Shown piece after piece: positions 41,160 to 50,376 of a stretch of 64,000 nt of DNA. Under the pieces are notes generated by a model. That model made no database searches and was not told the DNA's origin. It saw only the letters and a program-made list of their open reading frames with translations. Made by a program: the position numbers and the translations under genes. Position 1 is the stretch's first letter, and each line of letters starts with the position of its first letter. Source of the DNA: Aeromonas rivipollensis (lineage in GTDB: Bacteria > Pseudomonadota > Gammaproteobacteria > Enterobacterales > Aeromonadaceae); contig NZ_JAAILA010000002.1 of the NCBI RefSeq assembly GCF_010974825.1, forward strand, positions 101,114-165,113, in the 5' to 3' direction.

Positions 41160-42581
41160 TCAGCTCTCCTTGGCTTCTCTCAGCTGCGAGGGTCTGAACT
41201 TCACCAGGAAGGCCAGGGTGATGAGGGCGGTACTCACCAGACCTATGATGGTGGAGACGTTCATCGCCAGCCCGAAGCCGATGGGGGCGTTGGCCAGGTA
41301 GGTGATGACCACGGCTGTCATGAAGATGGCGGGTATGGTGCAGATCCAGTGCAGCTTGCCCTCCTTGATGAGGTAGGCGGCGGCGGCCCACAGCATGATG
41401 ACGGCTGTGGTCTGGTTGGCCCAGCCGAAGTAGCGCCAGATCACCCCGAACTCGGCCTTGGAGATGATGAAACCGAGGATGAACATGGGGATGGCGATGA
41501 GCAGGCGCTTGACCAGCGGCTTCTGGGTCATCTTCAGGAAGTCCGCCACTATGAGGCGAGCGCTGCGAAACGCGGTGTCACCGGAGGTGATGGGCAGGAT
41601 CACCACGCCCAGGATGGCCAGTATGCCGCCCACTGTGCCGAGCAGGCTGGTGGAGACCTCGTGTACCACGGCCGCCGGGCCGCCGTTGGCCATGGTGGCG
41701 TTGAGCGCTTCGGTGCTGTCGTAGAAGGAGAGACCCAGGGTGCACCAGATGAGGGCGATGATCCCTTCCCCTATCATGGCGCCGTAGAAGATGAAACGGC
41801 CGGACTTCTCGTTCTGCATGCAGCGCGCCATCAACGGTGACTGGGTGGCGTGGAAGCCCGATACCGCGCCACAGGCGATGGTGATGAACAAGAGCGGCCA
41901 GAGCGGCAGCTCGGTGGGGTGCAGGTTGGAGAAGTCCATCCCTGTGTTGTAGAAGCCCTTGCCGGAGACGATGAGGCCTATGATGAGGCCGACCGACATG
42001 AACACCAGCAGGGCGCCGAAGATGGGATAGAAGCGGCCGATGATCTTGTCGATGGGGACTATGGTGGCGAGGATGTAGTAGGCAAAGATCGCCACTATCC
42101 AGTAGACCAGATCGGTGGAGGTGAGGTTGGCGAGCAGGCCAGCGGGGCTCAGCACGAAGACCACGCCCACCAGCATCAAGAGCACCACGGCGAACAGGTT
42201 CATGAAGTGCTTGGCGGCGGTGCCGAGGTGCTCACCGACCACGGTCGGTACAGAGGCCCCCTTGGCGCGCACCGACAGCATGCCGGAGAAGTAGTCGTGA
42301 ACCGCGCCGGCGAAGATGCAGCCGAACACTATCCAGAGCATGGCGACCGGGCCGTAGAGGGCACCGAGTATGGGGCCGAAGATGGGGCCGACGCCGGCGA
42401 TGTTGAGCAGTTGAACCAGGTAGACCTTCTTGTCCGACATGGGGACATAGTCCACTCCGTCGGCCATGGTGATGGCGGGGGTGGCCAGCTCGGGTTTGGG
42501 GCCGAATATGCGTTCGACGAATTTGCCGTAGATGAAGTAGCCCGCTACCAGCAGGCCGACACAGAGGAAGAACCAGATCAT
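41160..42581 (-). CDS. CstA/BtsT-family transporter, probable pyruvate or peptide carrier
   Basis: This 473-residue protein is the short form of the CstA family: LVAGYFIYGKFVERIFG, YLVQLLNIAGVGPIFGPILGA, GCIFAGAVHDYFSGMLS, and HATQSPLMARC. About 12 or more membrane segments are visible. It lies just beyond a BtsR/BtsS-like two-component pair; in E. coli BtsSR controls BtsT, a pyruvate/H+ symporter of the CstA family, so pyruvate uptake is a reasonable inference. Classical peptide-induced CstA is longer (about 700 residues). Confidence 0.9.
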   Translation of the reverse strand: MIWFFLCVGLLVAGYFIYGKFVERIFGPKPELATPAITMADGVDYVPMSDKKVYLVQLLNIAGVGPIFGPILGALYGPVAMLWIVFGCIFAGAVHDYFSGMLSVRAKGASVPTVVGEHLGTAAKHFMNLFAVVLLMLVGVVFVLSPAGLLANLTSTDLVYWIVAIFAYYILATIVPIDKIIGRFYPIFGALLVFMSVGLIIGLIVSGKGFYNTGMDFSNLHPTELPLWPLLFITIACGAVSGFHATQSPLMARCMQNEKSGRFIFYGAMIGEGIIALIWCTLGLSFYDSTEALNATMANGGPAAVVHEVSTSLLGTVGGILAILGVVILPITSGDTAFRSARLIVADFLKMTQKPLVKRLLIAIPMFILGFIISKAEFGVIWRYFGWANQTTAVIMLWAAAAYLIKEGKLHWICTIPAIFMTAVVITYLANAPIGFGLAMNVSTIIGLVSTALITLAFLVKFRPSQLREAKES

Positions 42582-42723
42582 TGTTACGCTCCAGCATTGT
42601 TATTTTATGGTGTGCGCGGTCAGTCTAGGTGGGGCCTTCTGTTAACGGCAGGTAAATGATGGTGAGCGGCGACATGGCGACCCGAGCGGTCGCCCGTTGT
42701 GATCCGGCGCACAGCGGGCGCCC

Positions 42724-43428
42724 TCATTCCAGCCCCAGCTCGTCTTTGAGCTCCTTGAGATAGCGTCTGCTGACCGGCACCCGGGCGCCGCTTGGGGTGA
42801 CTATCTGGGCCAGCTGGTTTTCCAGCAACTGGATCTCGAAGATCGCGCCCGGGGCCACCAGGTACTGGCGGTGGCAGCGCAGCAGCGGTGTCTTCTCCTC
42901 CAGGGATTTCAGGGTGAGCTGGGTGTGAAACAGCTCCCCCTGGCAGGCGACGTGCACCCCGCCGAGATCCGAGAAGGCATACTCCACCTGCTCCACGGGT
43001 AGCAGACGCACCCGGTTGTGCAGATAGCCGGGGATGTGGCGAATGGCCGGTGAAAGCGCAGCCACCGGCTGGGGGCTGAGATCCTGTTTGAGGCGCGCCA
43101 GCGTCTTCGCCAGCCGGGCGGGCTCCACCGGTTTGAGCAGGTAGTCGAAGGCATTCTCCTCGAAGGCCTGGATGGCGTAGTCATCAAACGCCGTGACAAA
43201 GACGATGCGGGGCAGGGGATCCAGCATGGCCACCAGCTCCATGCCGCTGAGCTTGGGCATCTGGATGTCGAGAAACACCACCTCCGGCTTGAGCCGCGCA
43301 ATGAGGGAGAGCGCCTCTATGGCATTGGCGGCCGAGCCGATGATCTCGATGTCGGGGTCGCTGCCGAGCAACTCGGCCAGTTCCTCGCGGGCATAGGGTT
43401 CGTCGTCGACTATCAGGGTGCGGATCAT
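42724..43428 (-). CDS. btsR: BtsR-type LytTR response regulator
   Basis: The start IRTLIVDDEPYAREELAELL overlaps the kinase stop (ATGA at 43428-43425), giving 234 residues; an in-frame codon 20 residues upstream is inside the kinase gene. The receiver domain has the phospho-acceptor Asp in VVFLDIQMPKLSG and Lys in LLKPVEP. The C-terminal LytTR DNA-binding domain has HRQYLV and RRYLKELKDEL. It probably activates the adjacent CstA/BtsT gene. Confidence 0.92.
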   Translation of the reverse strand: MIRTLIVDDEPYAREELAELLGSDPDIEIIGSAANAIEALSLIARLKPEVVFLDIQMPKLSGMELVAMLDPLPRIVFVTAFDDYAIQAFEENAFDYLLKPVEPARLAKTLARLKQDLSPQPVAALSPAIRHIPGYLHNRVRLLPVEQVEYAFSDLGGVHVACQGELFHTQLTLKSLEEKTPLLRCHRQYLVAPGAIFEIQLLENQLAQIVTPSGARVPVSRRYLKELKDELGLE

Positions 43429-45116
43429 GTGATCTCCTTGGAAGGGGAATCCGGCTGTCTGGGCAGGGTGAAAGAGACCCGGGTCCACTGCTCCGGCTCA
43501 CACTGCACCTGGATGCCAAAGCGCTCGCCGAAGGCACTCTTGAGCCGCCTGTCCACAATGCTCATGCCAAGGCCGTCCCCCTGGGGACCCGGCTGCCAGG
43601 CTCCGGCATTGTCCTCCACGCAGAGGGTGACACCCTCTGGCCCCTCCTCGGCGAAGAGCCGGATCCGCCCCTGCTCCAGCAGGGAGCAGATCCCGTGCTT
43701 GATGGCATTCTCGATGAGGGGCTGCAGGGTGAAGCTCGGCAGTTGCATGTCGGCCAGGTGCGGCGGTATCTCGTTGATGACGGTCAGACGCTCGCCAAAG
43801 CGGGCCTGCTCTATCTCCAGATAGGACTGGCAGTGCTCCTGCTCCTCCCGCAGCGTGGTCAAGCCGCTCTGGCGCTTGAGGTTCTTGCGAAAGAACAGGG
43901 AGAGGTGCAGCAGCAGCTGGCGTGCCCGCTCGGGGTCGCGCCGGGTAATGGCACTGATGGTATTGAGGGTGTTGAACAGGAAGTGGGGATTGATCTGCGC
44001 CTGCACCAGCTTGAGCTCGGACTGCACCAGCAATCGCTGCTGCTGCTCCAGCCGCCCGCTCAGCAACTGCTGTGACAACAGGTTGGCTATCCCTTCCCCC
44101 AGGGTGTGGTTGATCTTGAGGAAGAGCCGCTTCTTGGGTTCATAGAGCTTGATGGTGCCTATCACCCCCTGATCCCCTTGCAGCGGGATCACCAGCACCG
44201 AGCCGAGCTGGCACTGGGGGGAGATGCTGCAGCGATAGGGACGGCTGTTGCCATCGGCAAACAGCACCTTGTTCTGGGCTATGGCCTGCAGGGTGATGGC
44301 GGAGGTGATGGGGGTGCCCGGTTTGTGGTGATCCTCCCCGGTGCCGATGAAGGCGAGGATCTTGTCGGTGTCAGTGATGGCGACGGCGCCGACCCCTGTC
44401 TCCTCCTGCACTATATGGGCTATCTTGCGGCTTGCCTCCGGTGTGAAGCCCTGGGTCATGATGCCGACGGTGCGGTTGGCTATGGTGAGCGCCTTGGCGG
44501 AGAAGACCCGGGAGAACTTCTCGTACATGCGTTGCTGGTCGCGGATCATGCTGATGAAGAGCGCCGCCCCGCAGGAGTTGGCGAGGATCATGGGGGTGGC
44601 TATGGTGCGCACCAGCTGCAGGGCCTGCTCGGACGGGGTGGCGACCAGCAGTATGATCACCATCTGCAGGATCTCGGCGTAGAGGGTGGTGAAGAAGGCA
44701 ATCCGGGGATTGAACAGGGCATCCACCCGGTTCGTTCGCATCAGCCGCCAGTGCACCAGGCCCCCCAGCAACCCCTCGCAGGTGGTGGAGATGGCGCAGG
44801 CGAGATCGGTAAATCCGCCCAGGGTATAGCGGTGCAAGCCCCCGGTCAGTCCCACCATAAAGCCCACCAGGGGGCCTCCCAGCAGCCCCCCCAGCACGGC
44901 GCCGACGGCGCGGGTATTGGCGATGGCGTCGTCTATGTCCAGTCCCACATAGGTGCCCAGTATGCAGAAGCAGGAGAAGATGACGTATATCAGTATCTTG
45001 TGCGGCAGTCTGACCGAGTAGTTGGCCAGGGGGCGCAGCAGTGGGCTCTTGGAGAAGAGGTAGGCAATGACCAGGCTGACACTCATCTGCTGGAGCAGGG
45101 AGAGGACTAATTGCAT
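43425..45116 (-). CDS. btsS: BtsS-type LytS-family sensor histidine kinase
   Basis: This 563-residue kinase has a 5TM-5TMR_LYT membrane domain (residues 1-190; GAVLGGLLGGPLVGFMVGLTGG), a GAF-like sensor domain, and a His_kinase domain with QINPHFLFNTLN and a GDGLGMSIVDRRL ATP site. A strong AGGAAGG site precedes the ATG. BtsS of E. coli senses extracellular pyruvate; the resemblance and gene order make the same role likely here. Confidence 0.92.
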   Translation of the reverse strand: MQLVLSLLQQMSVSLVIAYLFSKSPLLRPLANYSVRLPHKILIYVIFSCFCILGTYVGLDIDDAIANTRAVGAVLGGLLGGPLVGFMVGLTGGLHRYTLGGFTDLACAISTTCEGLLGGLVHWRLMRTNRVDALFNPRIAFFTTLYAEILQMVIILLVATPSEQALQLVRTIATPMILANSCGAALFISMIRDQQRMYEKFSRVFSAKALTIANRTVGIMTQGFTPEASRKIAHIVQEETGVGAVAITDTDKILAFIGTGEDHHKPGTPITSAITLQAIAQNKVLFADGNSRPYRCSISPQCQLGSVLVIPLQGDQGVIGTIKLYEPKKRLFLKINHTLGEGIANLLSQQLLSGRLEQQQRLLVQSELKLVQAQINPHFLFNTLNTISAITRRDPERARQLLLHLSLFFRKNLKRQSGLTTLREEQEHCQSYLEIEQARFGERLTVINEIPPHLADMQLPSFTLQPLIENAIKHGICSLLEQGRIRLFAEEGPEGVTLCVEDNAGAWQPGPQGDGLGMSIVDRRLKSAFGERFGIQVQCEPEQWTRVSFTLPRQPDSPSKEIT

Positions 45117-45297
45117 AAAAAACCTTCCTCAAGATGTATCCCGGGCCCGAACACCACCAGGGCGAACTGTGAGCAAGATCTCGTCTTGATGCAGGACGCG
45201 GCCCCATGGCGGGGGCAGTTTGCCAGAATGAAAAAATAAAACCATATAAAATCAGCACGTTAAATTGATATTTGTGTAACCGGGCGGCGCTTGATAT

Positions 45298-45380
45298 TGC
45301 TGGATGGAGCATGAATGTGCCCACTGGGTGCGCCACACGGAGGTGGCATGCTCCGCCCGGCCTTCGGCTGGGCGTTTTTT
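45298..45380 (+). ncRNA. Candidate small RNA 3' part with two GGA hairpins
   Basis: TGCTGGATGGAGCA (stem TGCT/AGCA, GGATGG loop) is followed by GCCACACGGAGGTGGC (stem GCCAC/GTGGC, ACGGAG loop) and then a strong terminator. The second loop contains ACACGGAGGT, which fits the CsrA/RsmA consensus ACANGGANGU. There is no protein gene upstream on this strand. The promoter and 5' end are uncertain. It is a candidate only. Confidence 0.35.
45354..45380 (+). terminator. Strong orphan rho-independent terminator
   Basis: CGCCCGGCC / GGCTGGGCG with a TTC loop and six T follows. It points along the plus strand, but no plus-strand gene precedes it, suggesting that an unannotated transcript ends here. Confidence 0.8.
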
Positions 45381-45468
45381 ATCCAGCTCCAATGGCGGAC
45401 GATTTTGAGGGGGCTCGAGCAATTATTCAGGTTTGTCCAATGAGTTATCCCCAGCTTCTGGGGATAAC

Positions 45469-46704
45469 TCAGAAGGCGAAATAGTAGCAGACGCGTCGGC
45501 CCAGGTTGAAAAATGGCCGTTGTCCCTCATCCAGCTCCTCCTGCCTGAGGGTGGCTATGATGCTTCGCCCATCTTCCCGCAGATCCATCATGGCCACGGC
45601 TTCCGGGCGCTGCCCCTTGATATAGGGTTGCACCTTGGGTTTGAGGGGCATGCTGGGCTCGGTCGAGAGCACCAGCGCCACCGAGTCATCGTCGAGGCGC
45701 ACCAGGGATCCGGGCGGATAGACCCCCAGCACCTTTATCAACAATCTGACCAGATCTTGATCGAATTTCTTCTGGGACAACTTGTAGAGCTGGCCGATGG
45801 CCTGGCTCGGCCCCGCCGGGTGGAGGCCGCTGCGCGGGTGCAGCAGCTCGTCGTAATGGTCCACCAGGCCGATGAGGCGGGCGAGGGGAGGTATCCTGTC
45901 CCCCTGGATGCCAAGGGGAAAACCGCTGCCGTCCAGCCGCTCGTGATGGAGGTGGGCAACCTCGCGGATCCTGGGCTCGAAGGCCTGCAGCTGGTTGAGC
46001 ATCTCCAGTCCGTACTGGGGATGCATGTTGAGAAAGTTGAGCTCCGCCTTGTTGAGTTCTCCCCGCTTCTGGGTGATCTGGCTCGGGATCCTGAGCTCGC
46101 CGATATCGTGCAGCAGGCCAGCCAGCCCCGCCTCCTCGATCTCGATGGGGCTCATGCCCAGCTCCCTTGCCATCAGCATGGCGATGAAGGCCACGCTCAG
46201 GCTGTGTTGCAGCAGGATGTCAGTGTGCTGGCTGCGGATGAGGTGCAGGCCCAGGGGGCCCTGATGGTCGGCGAGGCGGGTGGCGACGGTGCGCACCATC
46301 TGGGCGGTGTTGGCCAGCCCCTCGTCGGGCTTGAGATTGAGGGCGCCGAGGGCGTCGCGAAGATCAGACAGAGATTGGCCGAATGCCTTGTCGGCGGTGC
46401 GAAGGGAGCGGCGAAAGGCCTTTTCGTCGAACGCGGGTTCAGTCGGGAGAGCGGAGGCATCTTGCGTCGCCCCGAGATCGGCTGAAGGTGCCGGCTCGGC
46501 CCGCAGCAGGGGCTCGACGGGGAGATCGCTCTTGTCGGGATCCACCATCAGCAGGGTGAGTTCGAGGTGACGGATGATCTCGAGTTGCTGCTGGTCGCGG
46601 ATCTTGAAGGCGTTGAACATGAAAGGGTGGCTGGTCCATCCCGTGGGGAGATGAATGTAGTGGCCGACTCTCAATTGTTCGATGGAGGCCTGGATCAGCG
46701 CCAT
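45469..46704 (-). CDS. DUF3391/HD-GYP domain protein, cyclic-di-GMP phosphodiesterase family
   Basis: This 411-residue cytoplasmic protein has an N-terminal DUF3391 domain (IEQLRVGHYIHLP...GWTSHPF) and an HD-GYP domain: LLHDIGELRIP at 197-207 with His199-Asp200, MHPQYG with His228, and HHERLDGSGFP at 253-263. The HD-GYP family hydrolyses cyclic di-GMP to pGpG or GMP. Two signature positions are not typical: HDIGE replaces HDIGK and GFP replaces GYP, so activity may be altered. It has a long linker between the two domains. Confidence 0.88.
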   Translation of the reverse strand: MALIQASIEQLRVGHYIHLPTGWTSHPFMFNAFKIRDQQQLEIIRHLELTLLMVDPDKSDLPVEPLLRAEPAPSADLGATQDASALPTEPAFDEKAFRRSLRTADKAFGQSLSDLRDALGALNLKPDEGLANTAQMVRTVATRLADHQGPLGLHLIRSQHTDILLQHSLSVAFIAMLMARELGMSPIEIEEAGLAGLLHDIGELRIPSQITQKRGELNKAELNFLNMHPQYGLEMLNQLQAFEPRIREVAHLHHERLDGSGFPLGIQGDRIPPLARLIGLVDHYDELLHPRSGLHPAGPSQAIGQLYKLSQKKFDQDLVRLLIKVLGVYPPGSLVRLDDDSVALVLSTEPSMPLKPKVQPYIKGQRPEAVAMMDLREDGRSIIATLRQEELDEGQRPFFNLGRRVCYYFAF

Positions 46705-46765
46705 AGACTCGCTCTTCTGTCGAATTTGCCTATCAACAAGCTAGCAAAATTAAACAGATAGACAA

Positions 46766-46794
46766 ACAAAAAAGCCCGCGCATGTGCGCGGGCT
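46766..46794 (-). terminator. adhE terminator
   Basis: A 10-bp stem (AGCCCGCGCA / TGCGCGGGCT) with a T-run on the minus strand follows adhE. Confidence 0.88.
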
Positions 46795-46814
46795 CTTGTC
46801 ATCCTGGCCGGTTA

Positions 46815-49490
46815 TCAGGCTTTGGATTTTTTCTTGCTGTCTACCTTGGCCTCGACTTTGGCCTCAACCTTGGTCGCTACCTGAGCTTCCTCGGTGAAGG
46901 GACGGCCATAGTAGGTGTCCATCAGTATGGCTTTGAGCTCGGTGATCAGCGGGTAGCGCGGGTTGGCGCCGGTGCACTGGTCATCGAAGGCTTCCAGGGC
47001 CAGCTGGTCAACCTTGGCCAGGAAGTCGGTCTCGTTCACGCCGGCTTCACGGATGGAGGCCGGGATGCCCAGAGTCGCTTTCAGCTCGTCCAGCCAGGTC
47101 AGCAGCTTCTCGATCTTGGCCGCGGTGCGGTCACCGGCGGCAGTCAGACCCAGGTGGTCGGCCACTTCGGCGTAGCGACGACGAGCCTGCGGACGGTCGT
47201 ACTGGGAGAACGCGGTCTGCTTGGTCGGGTTGTCGTTCGCGTTGTAGCGGATGACGTTGCTGATCAGCAGGGCGTTGGCCAGGCCGTGCGGGATGTGGAA
47301 CTCGGCACCCAGCTTGTGGGCCATGGAGTGGCACACACCCAGGAAGGCGTTGGCGAACGCGATACCGGCGATAGTGGCGGCGTTGTGCACCTTCTCACGG
47401 GCAACCGGGTCGTTGGCACCGTTCTGGTAACTGGACGGCAGATACTCTTTGAGCAGTTTCAGGGCTTGCAGCGCCTGACCGTCGGAGTATTCGTTGGCCA
47501 GCACGGAGACATAGGCTTCCATGGCGTGGGTTACGGCATCGATACCACCGAAGGCACACAGGGACTTGGGCATACCCATGACCAGGTTGGCATCGACGAT
47601 GGCCATGTTCGGGGTCAGCTCGTAGTCGGCCAGCGGGTACTTCATTCCGGTGGCGTCGTCGGTCACGACCGCGAACGGAGTCACTTCAGAACCTGTACCG
47701 GAAGTGGTGGTGATGCAGACCAGTTCTGCCTTCACGCCCATTTTCGGGAACTTGTAGATACGCTTGCGGATGTCCATGAAGCGCATGGCCAAGTCTTCGA
47801 ACGCAGTGTCCGGGTGCTCGTACATGACCCACATGATCTTGGCGGCATCCATGGGTGAACCACCGCCCAGGGCGACGATCACGTCCGGCTTGAAGGAGTT
47901 CGCCATCTCGGCGCCCTTGCGAACCACGGACAGGGTGGGGTCGGCTTCCACTTCGTAGAAGATTTCCACTTCCATGTTCAGCTTCTTGAGCAGACGAACC
48001 ACTTCATCGGCATAGCCGTTGTTGAACAGGAAACGGTCGGTGACCACCATGGCGCGCTTCTTGCCTTCCAGGTCGCCCAGGGCGATCGGCAGGGAACCAC
48101 GACGGAAGTAGATGGATTTCGGAAGTTTGTGCCACAGCATATTTTCTGCCCGTTTTGCGACTGTCTTCTTGTTGATCAGGTGCTTGGGACCGACGTTCTC
48201 GGAGATGGAGTTACCACTCCAGGAGCCGCAACCCAGGGTCAGGGACGGGGCGAGAGCGAAGTTGTACAGGTCACCGATACCGCCCTGGGTGGAGGGGGTG
48301 TTGATCAGGATACGAGCAGTCTTCATCTTGTCGCCGAAGTACTTGATGCGGTCGGCGTTGCGATCCTGGTCGGTGTAGAGGCCGGAGGTGTGGCCGATAC
48401 CACCGATGTTGACCATGTCGCAGGCCATTTCGACGGCTTCTTCGAAGTTCTTGGCGCGGAACATACCCAGAGTCGGGGAGAGCTTCTCGTGAGCGAACTC
48501 GTCCTCTGCACAAAGCTCCAGACCTTCACCGATCAGGATCTTGGTGGTGGCAGGCACTGTCACACCGGCCATGGCGGCGATCTTGGTGGCGGGCTGGCCC
48601 ACGATGTCGGCGTTCAGGGCGCCGTTGATCAGCAGCACTTTACGCACCTTGTCGGCTTCGTCCTTGGAGAGGATGTAGCCGGCGTGAGTAGCGAAACGCT
48701 CTTTCACCTGGTTGTAGATGGAGTCAACCACGATGACGGCTTGCTCGGACGCACAGACCACGCCGTTGTCGAAGGTCTTGGACATCAGGATGGAGGCGAC
48801 GGCGCGCTTCACATCGGCAGTCTCGTCGATGACGATGGGCACGTTGCCGGCACCCACGCCGATGGCGGGCTTGCCTGAGGAGTAGGCGGCTTTCACCATG
48901 CCCGGGCCACCGGTGGCCAGGATCAGGTTGATGTCATCGTGCTTCATCAGCGCGTTGGAGAGTTCGACTGACGGTTGGTCAATCCAGCCGATGATGTTCT
49001 TCGGGGCACCGGCGGCGATGGCTGCATCCAGTACCAGCTTGGCAGCGGTATTGGTGGAGTTCTTGGCGCGGGGGTGCGGGGAGAAGATGATGGCGTTGCG
49101 GGTCTTCAGGGAGATGAGGGCCTTGAAGATAGCAGTGGAAGTCGGGTTGGTGGTCGGCACTATACCGCAGATGATGCCTACCGGCTCGGCGATGGTGATG
49201 GTGCCCATCTCGTCGTCCTGGCTCAGGATGCCGCAGGTCTTCTCGTCTTTGTAAGCGTTATAGATGTATTCGGAGGCGAAGTGGTTTTTGATGACCTTGT
49301 CTTCGATGATGCCCATGCCGGACTCAGCCACTGCCATCTGGGCCAGGGGGATACGGGCGTTGCTGGCGGCCAGTGCGGCGGCGCGGAAGATCTTGTCTAC
49401 CTGCTCTTGCGAGAAGCTGGCGAATTCACGCTGGGCTTCTTTGACGCGGGCAACCAGTGCATCCAGTTCAGCCAAATTGGTTACTGCCAT
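46815..49490 (-). CDS. adhE: AdhE, bifunctional acetaldehyde-CoA/alcohol dehydrogenase
   Basis: This 891-residue protein has an N-terminal CoA-acylating aldehyde dehydrogenase ([15 protein letters not shown] with the catalytic Cys) and a C-terminal iron-dependent alcohol dehydrogenase ([30 protein letters not shown]). It makes ethanol from acetyl-CoA under anaerobiosis and recycles NADH, forming spirosomes in enterics. The C-terminus ends in a Lys-rich stretch ([16 protein letters not shown]). An FNR-like box lies about 160 bases upstream of the start codon. The gene is divergent from ychE, as in E. coli. Confidence 0.97.
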   Translation of the reverse strand: MAVTNLAELDALVARVKEAQREFASFSQEQVDKIFRAAALAASNARIPLAQMAVAESGMGIIEDKVIKNHFASEYIYNAYKDEKTCGILSQDDEMGTITIAEPVGIICGIVPTTNPTSTAIFKALISLKTRNAIIFSPHPRAKNSTNTAAKLVLDAAIAAGAPKNIIGWIDQPSVELSNALMKHDDINLILATGGPGMVKAAYSSGKPAIGVGAGNVPIVIDETADVKRAVASILMSKTFDNGVVCASEQAVIVVDSIYNQVKERFATHAGYILSKDEADKVRKVLLINGALNADIVGQPATKIAAMAGVTVPATTKILIGEGLELCAEDEFAHEKLSPTLGMFRAKNFEEAVEMACDMVNIGGIGHTSGLYTDQDRNADRIKYFGDKMKTARILINTPSTQGGIGDLYNFALAPSLTLGCGSWSGNSISENVGPKHLINKKTVAKRAENMLWHKLPKSIYFRRGSLPIALGDLEGKKRAMVVTDRFLFNNGYADEVVRLLKKLNMEVEIFYEVEADPTLSVVRKGAEMANSFKPDVIVALGGGSPMDAAKIMWVMYEHPDTAFEDLAMRFMDIRKRIYKFPKMGVKAELVCITTTSGTGSEVTPFAVVTDDATGMKYPLADYELTPNMAIVDANLVMGMPKSLCAFGGIDAVTHAMEAYVSVLANEYSDGQALQALKLLKEYLPSSYQNGANDPVAREKVHNAATIAGIAFANAFLGVCHSMAHKLGAEFHIPHGLANALLISNVIRYNANDNPTKQTAFSQYDRPQARRRYAEVADHLGLTAAGDRTAAKIEKLLTWLDELKATLGIPASIREAGVNETDFLAKVDQLALEAFDDQCTGANPRYPLITELKAILMDTYYGRPFTEEAQVATKVEAKVEAKVDSKKKSKA

Positions 49491-50376
49491 GTTTATCTCC
49501 TGATGATTTGAAAACTGTTTAGTAAGACCTTGGCAATGCCCGGCAATTATAGCCGCCCTGTCAAGGAGAGAATCACCATAACGGGGTATTTACATGCCTT
49601 ACTAAATTGTTTTCTGGCTCGATTATAGAGCCGGGATGTGTCAGAAAAGATTGATCTGGATCATATGTAACAAAAGAACAAAAGAAATTTTGTTTCACCA
49701 TCCCGACCGGCCAGATGTTACGCATTTGTAGAGTAGAGCGCCGGGGGGATGAACACGAGGTGAACAGCCATTTTTGCGCCTGGTGTCAAACCCTTGCCTC
49801 TTATCCTCCCGCAGTTTCGCCGCTGGCAATGAGGGCGCTGAGGTCCTGCCTGGTGACGGGCCTTGACAGCCTCTCGCCCCGAAGAGAGGCAGGCGTTTCA
49901 TTTCTGTTGGAAAAAATGGTGGTTGTTTTCATCCAGCGCCGTGAATCGCGCCGGACTTTGGATGGCTGTGCGGCAAACCCCATAACGATGCCTTTGTGGG
50001 TGCACTGCTCGCGCCATGGTTGTCCCGGGCACATCAGGATGAAGATAGGGGGCCAGCCTGGGGCGAGCCGTGGGGGTGAATAGGGGTTATCCCCTGGGGG
50101 CCTCCAGATCAATCCATGAAAATGACGCTTTATTGAAGGGAAATAGGGTGATGGCTGGGCGTTTCGACATAAAACGCCACCATACTTTGCTGGTGTGTTA
50201 AATGGACTCCATAACGGTTAACAACTCGATATGTTGATTTTTGTCGATTCATTAGCGGAACTAACTGAAAAGCCCCGGAAAGGGTGAGATTATTTGATTG
50301 GAGAAGGGAAATATCATGGTGTAAATTTACGCGCAGTTTGACGGGGATGTCCCTCGGTGGCCCGAATTGGTTCTGG
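49491..50376. other. Long divergent regulatory region between adhE and ychE
   Basis: These 886 bases separate adhE and the marC-type gene. An AT-rich part near adhE contains an FNR-like box; the remainder has several small inverted repeats (CCTCTCGCCCCGAAGAGAGG, GGCGTTTCGACATAAAACGCC) and no convincing protein-coding frame. A minimal ORF of two codons with a good ribosome site lies at 50316-50324. Confidence 0.55.
49651..49664. promoter_or_regulatory. FNR-like box upstream of adhE
   Basis: TTGATCTGGATCAT matches the FNR consensus TTGAT-N4-ATCAA at nine of ten positions. It lies 161 bases from the adhE start codon, so it is probably upstream of the promoter of a gene known to be anaerobically induced. 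Confidence 0.6.

Larger units (their letters stand above)
45117..45468. other. Gap between btsS and the HD-GYP gene, with possible small RNA
   Basis: This 352-base gap should hold the btsS promoter on the minus strand, and contains an AT-rich block near 45228-45275. On the plus strand two GGA-bearing hairpins and an intrinsic terminator occupy 45298-45380. Confidence 0.5.

Noticed and set aside
39508..41391. Long open frame of about 627 codons antisense to the MscS-type channel
   Set aside because: Low-complexity His/Gly/Gln-rich translation without a ribosome site; the channel on the plus strand is well supported.
45117..45380. CsrB/CsrC-type RNA
   Set aside because: Only two GGA hairpins are visible, far fewer than in CsrB-type RNAs; kept as an unnamed candidate only.
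49715..50112. Open frames on both strands in the adhE-ychE gap
   Set aside because: No convincing ribosome sites, biased translations, and neither matches a known family; treated as regulatory DNA.
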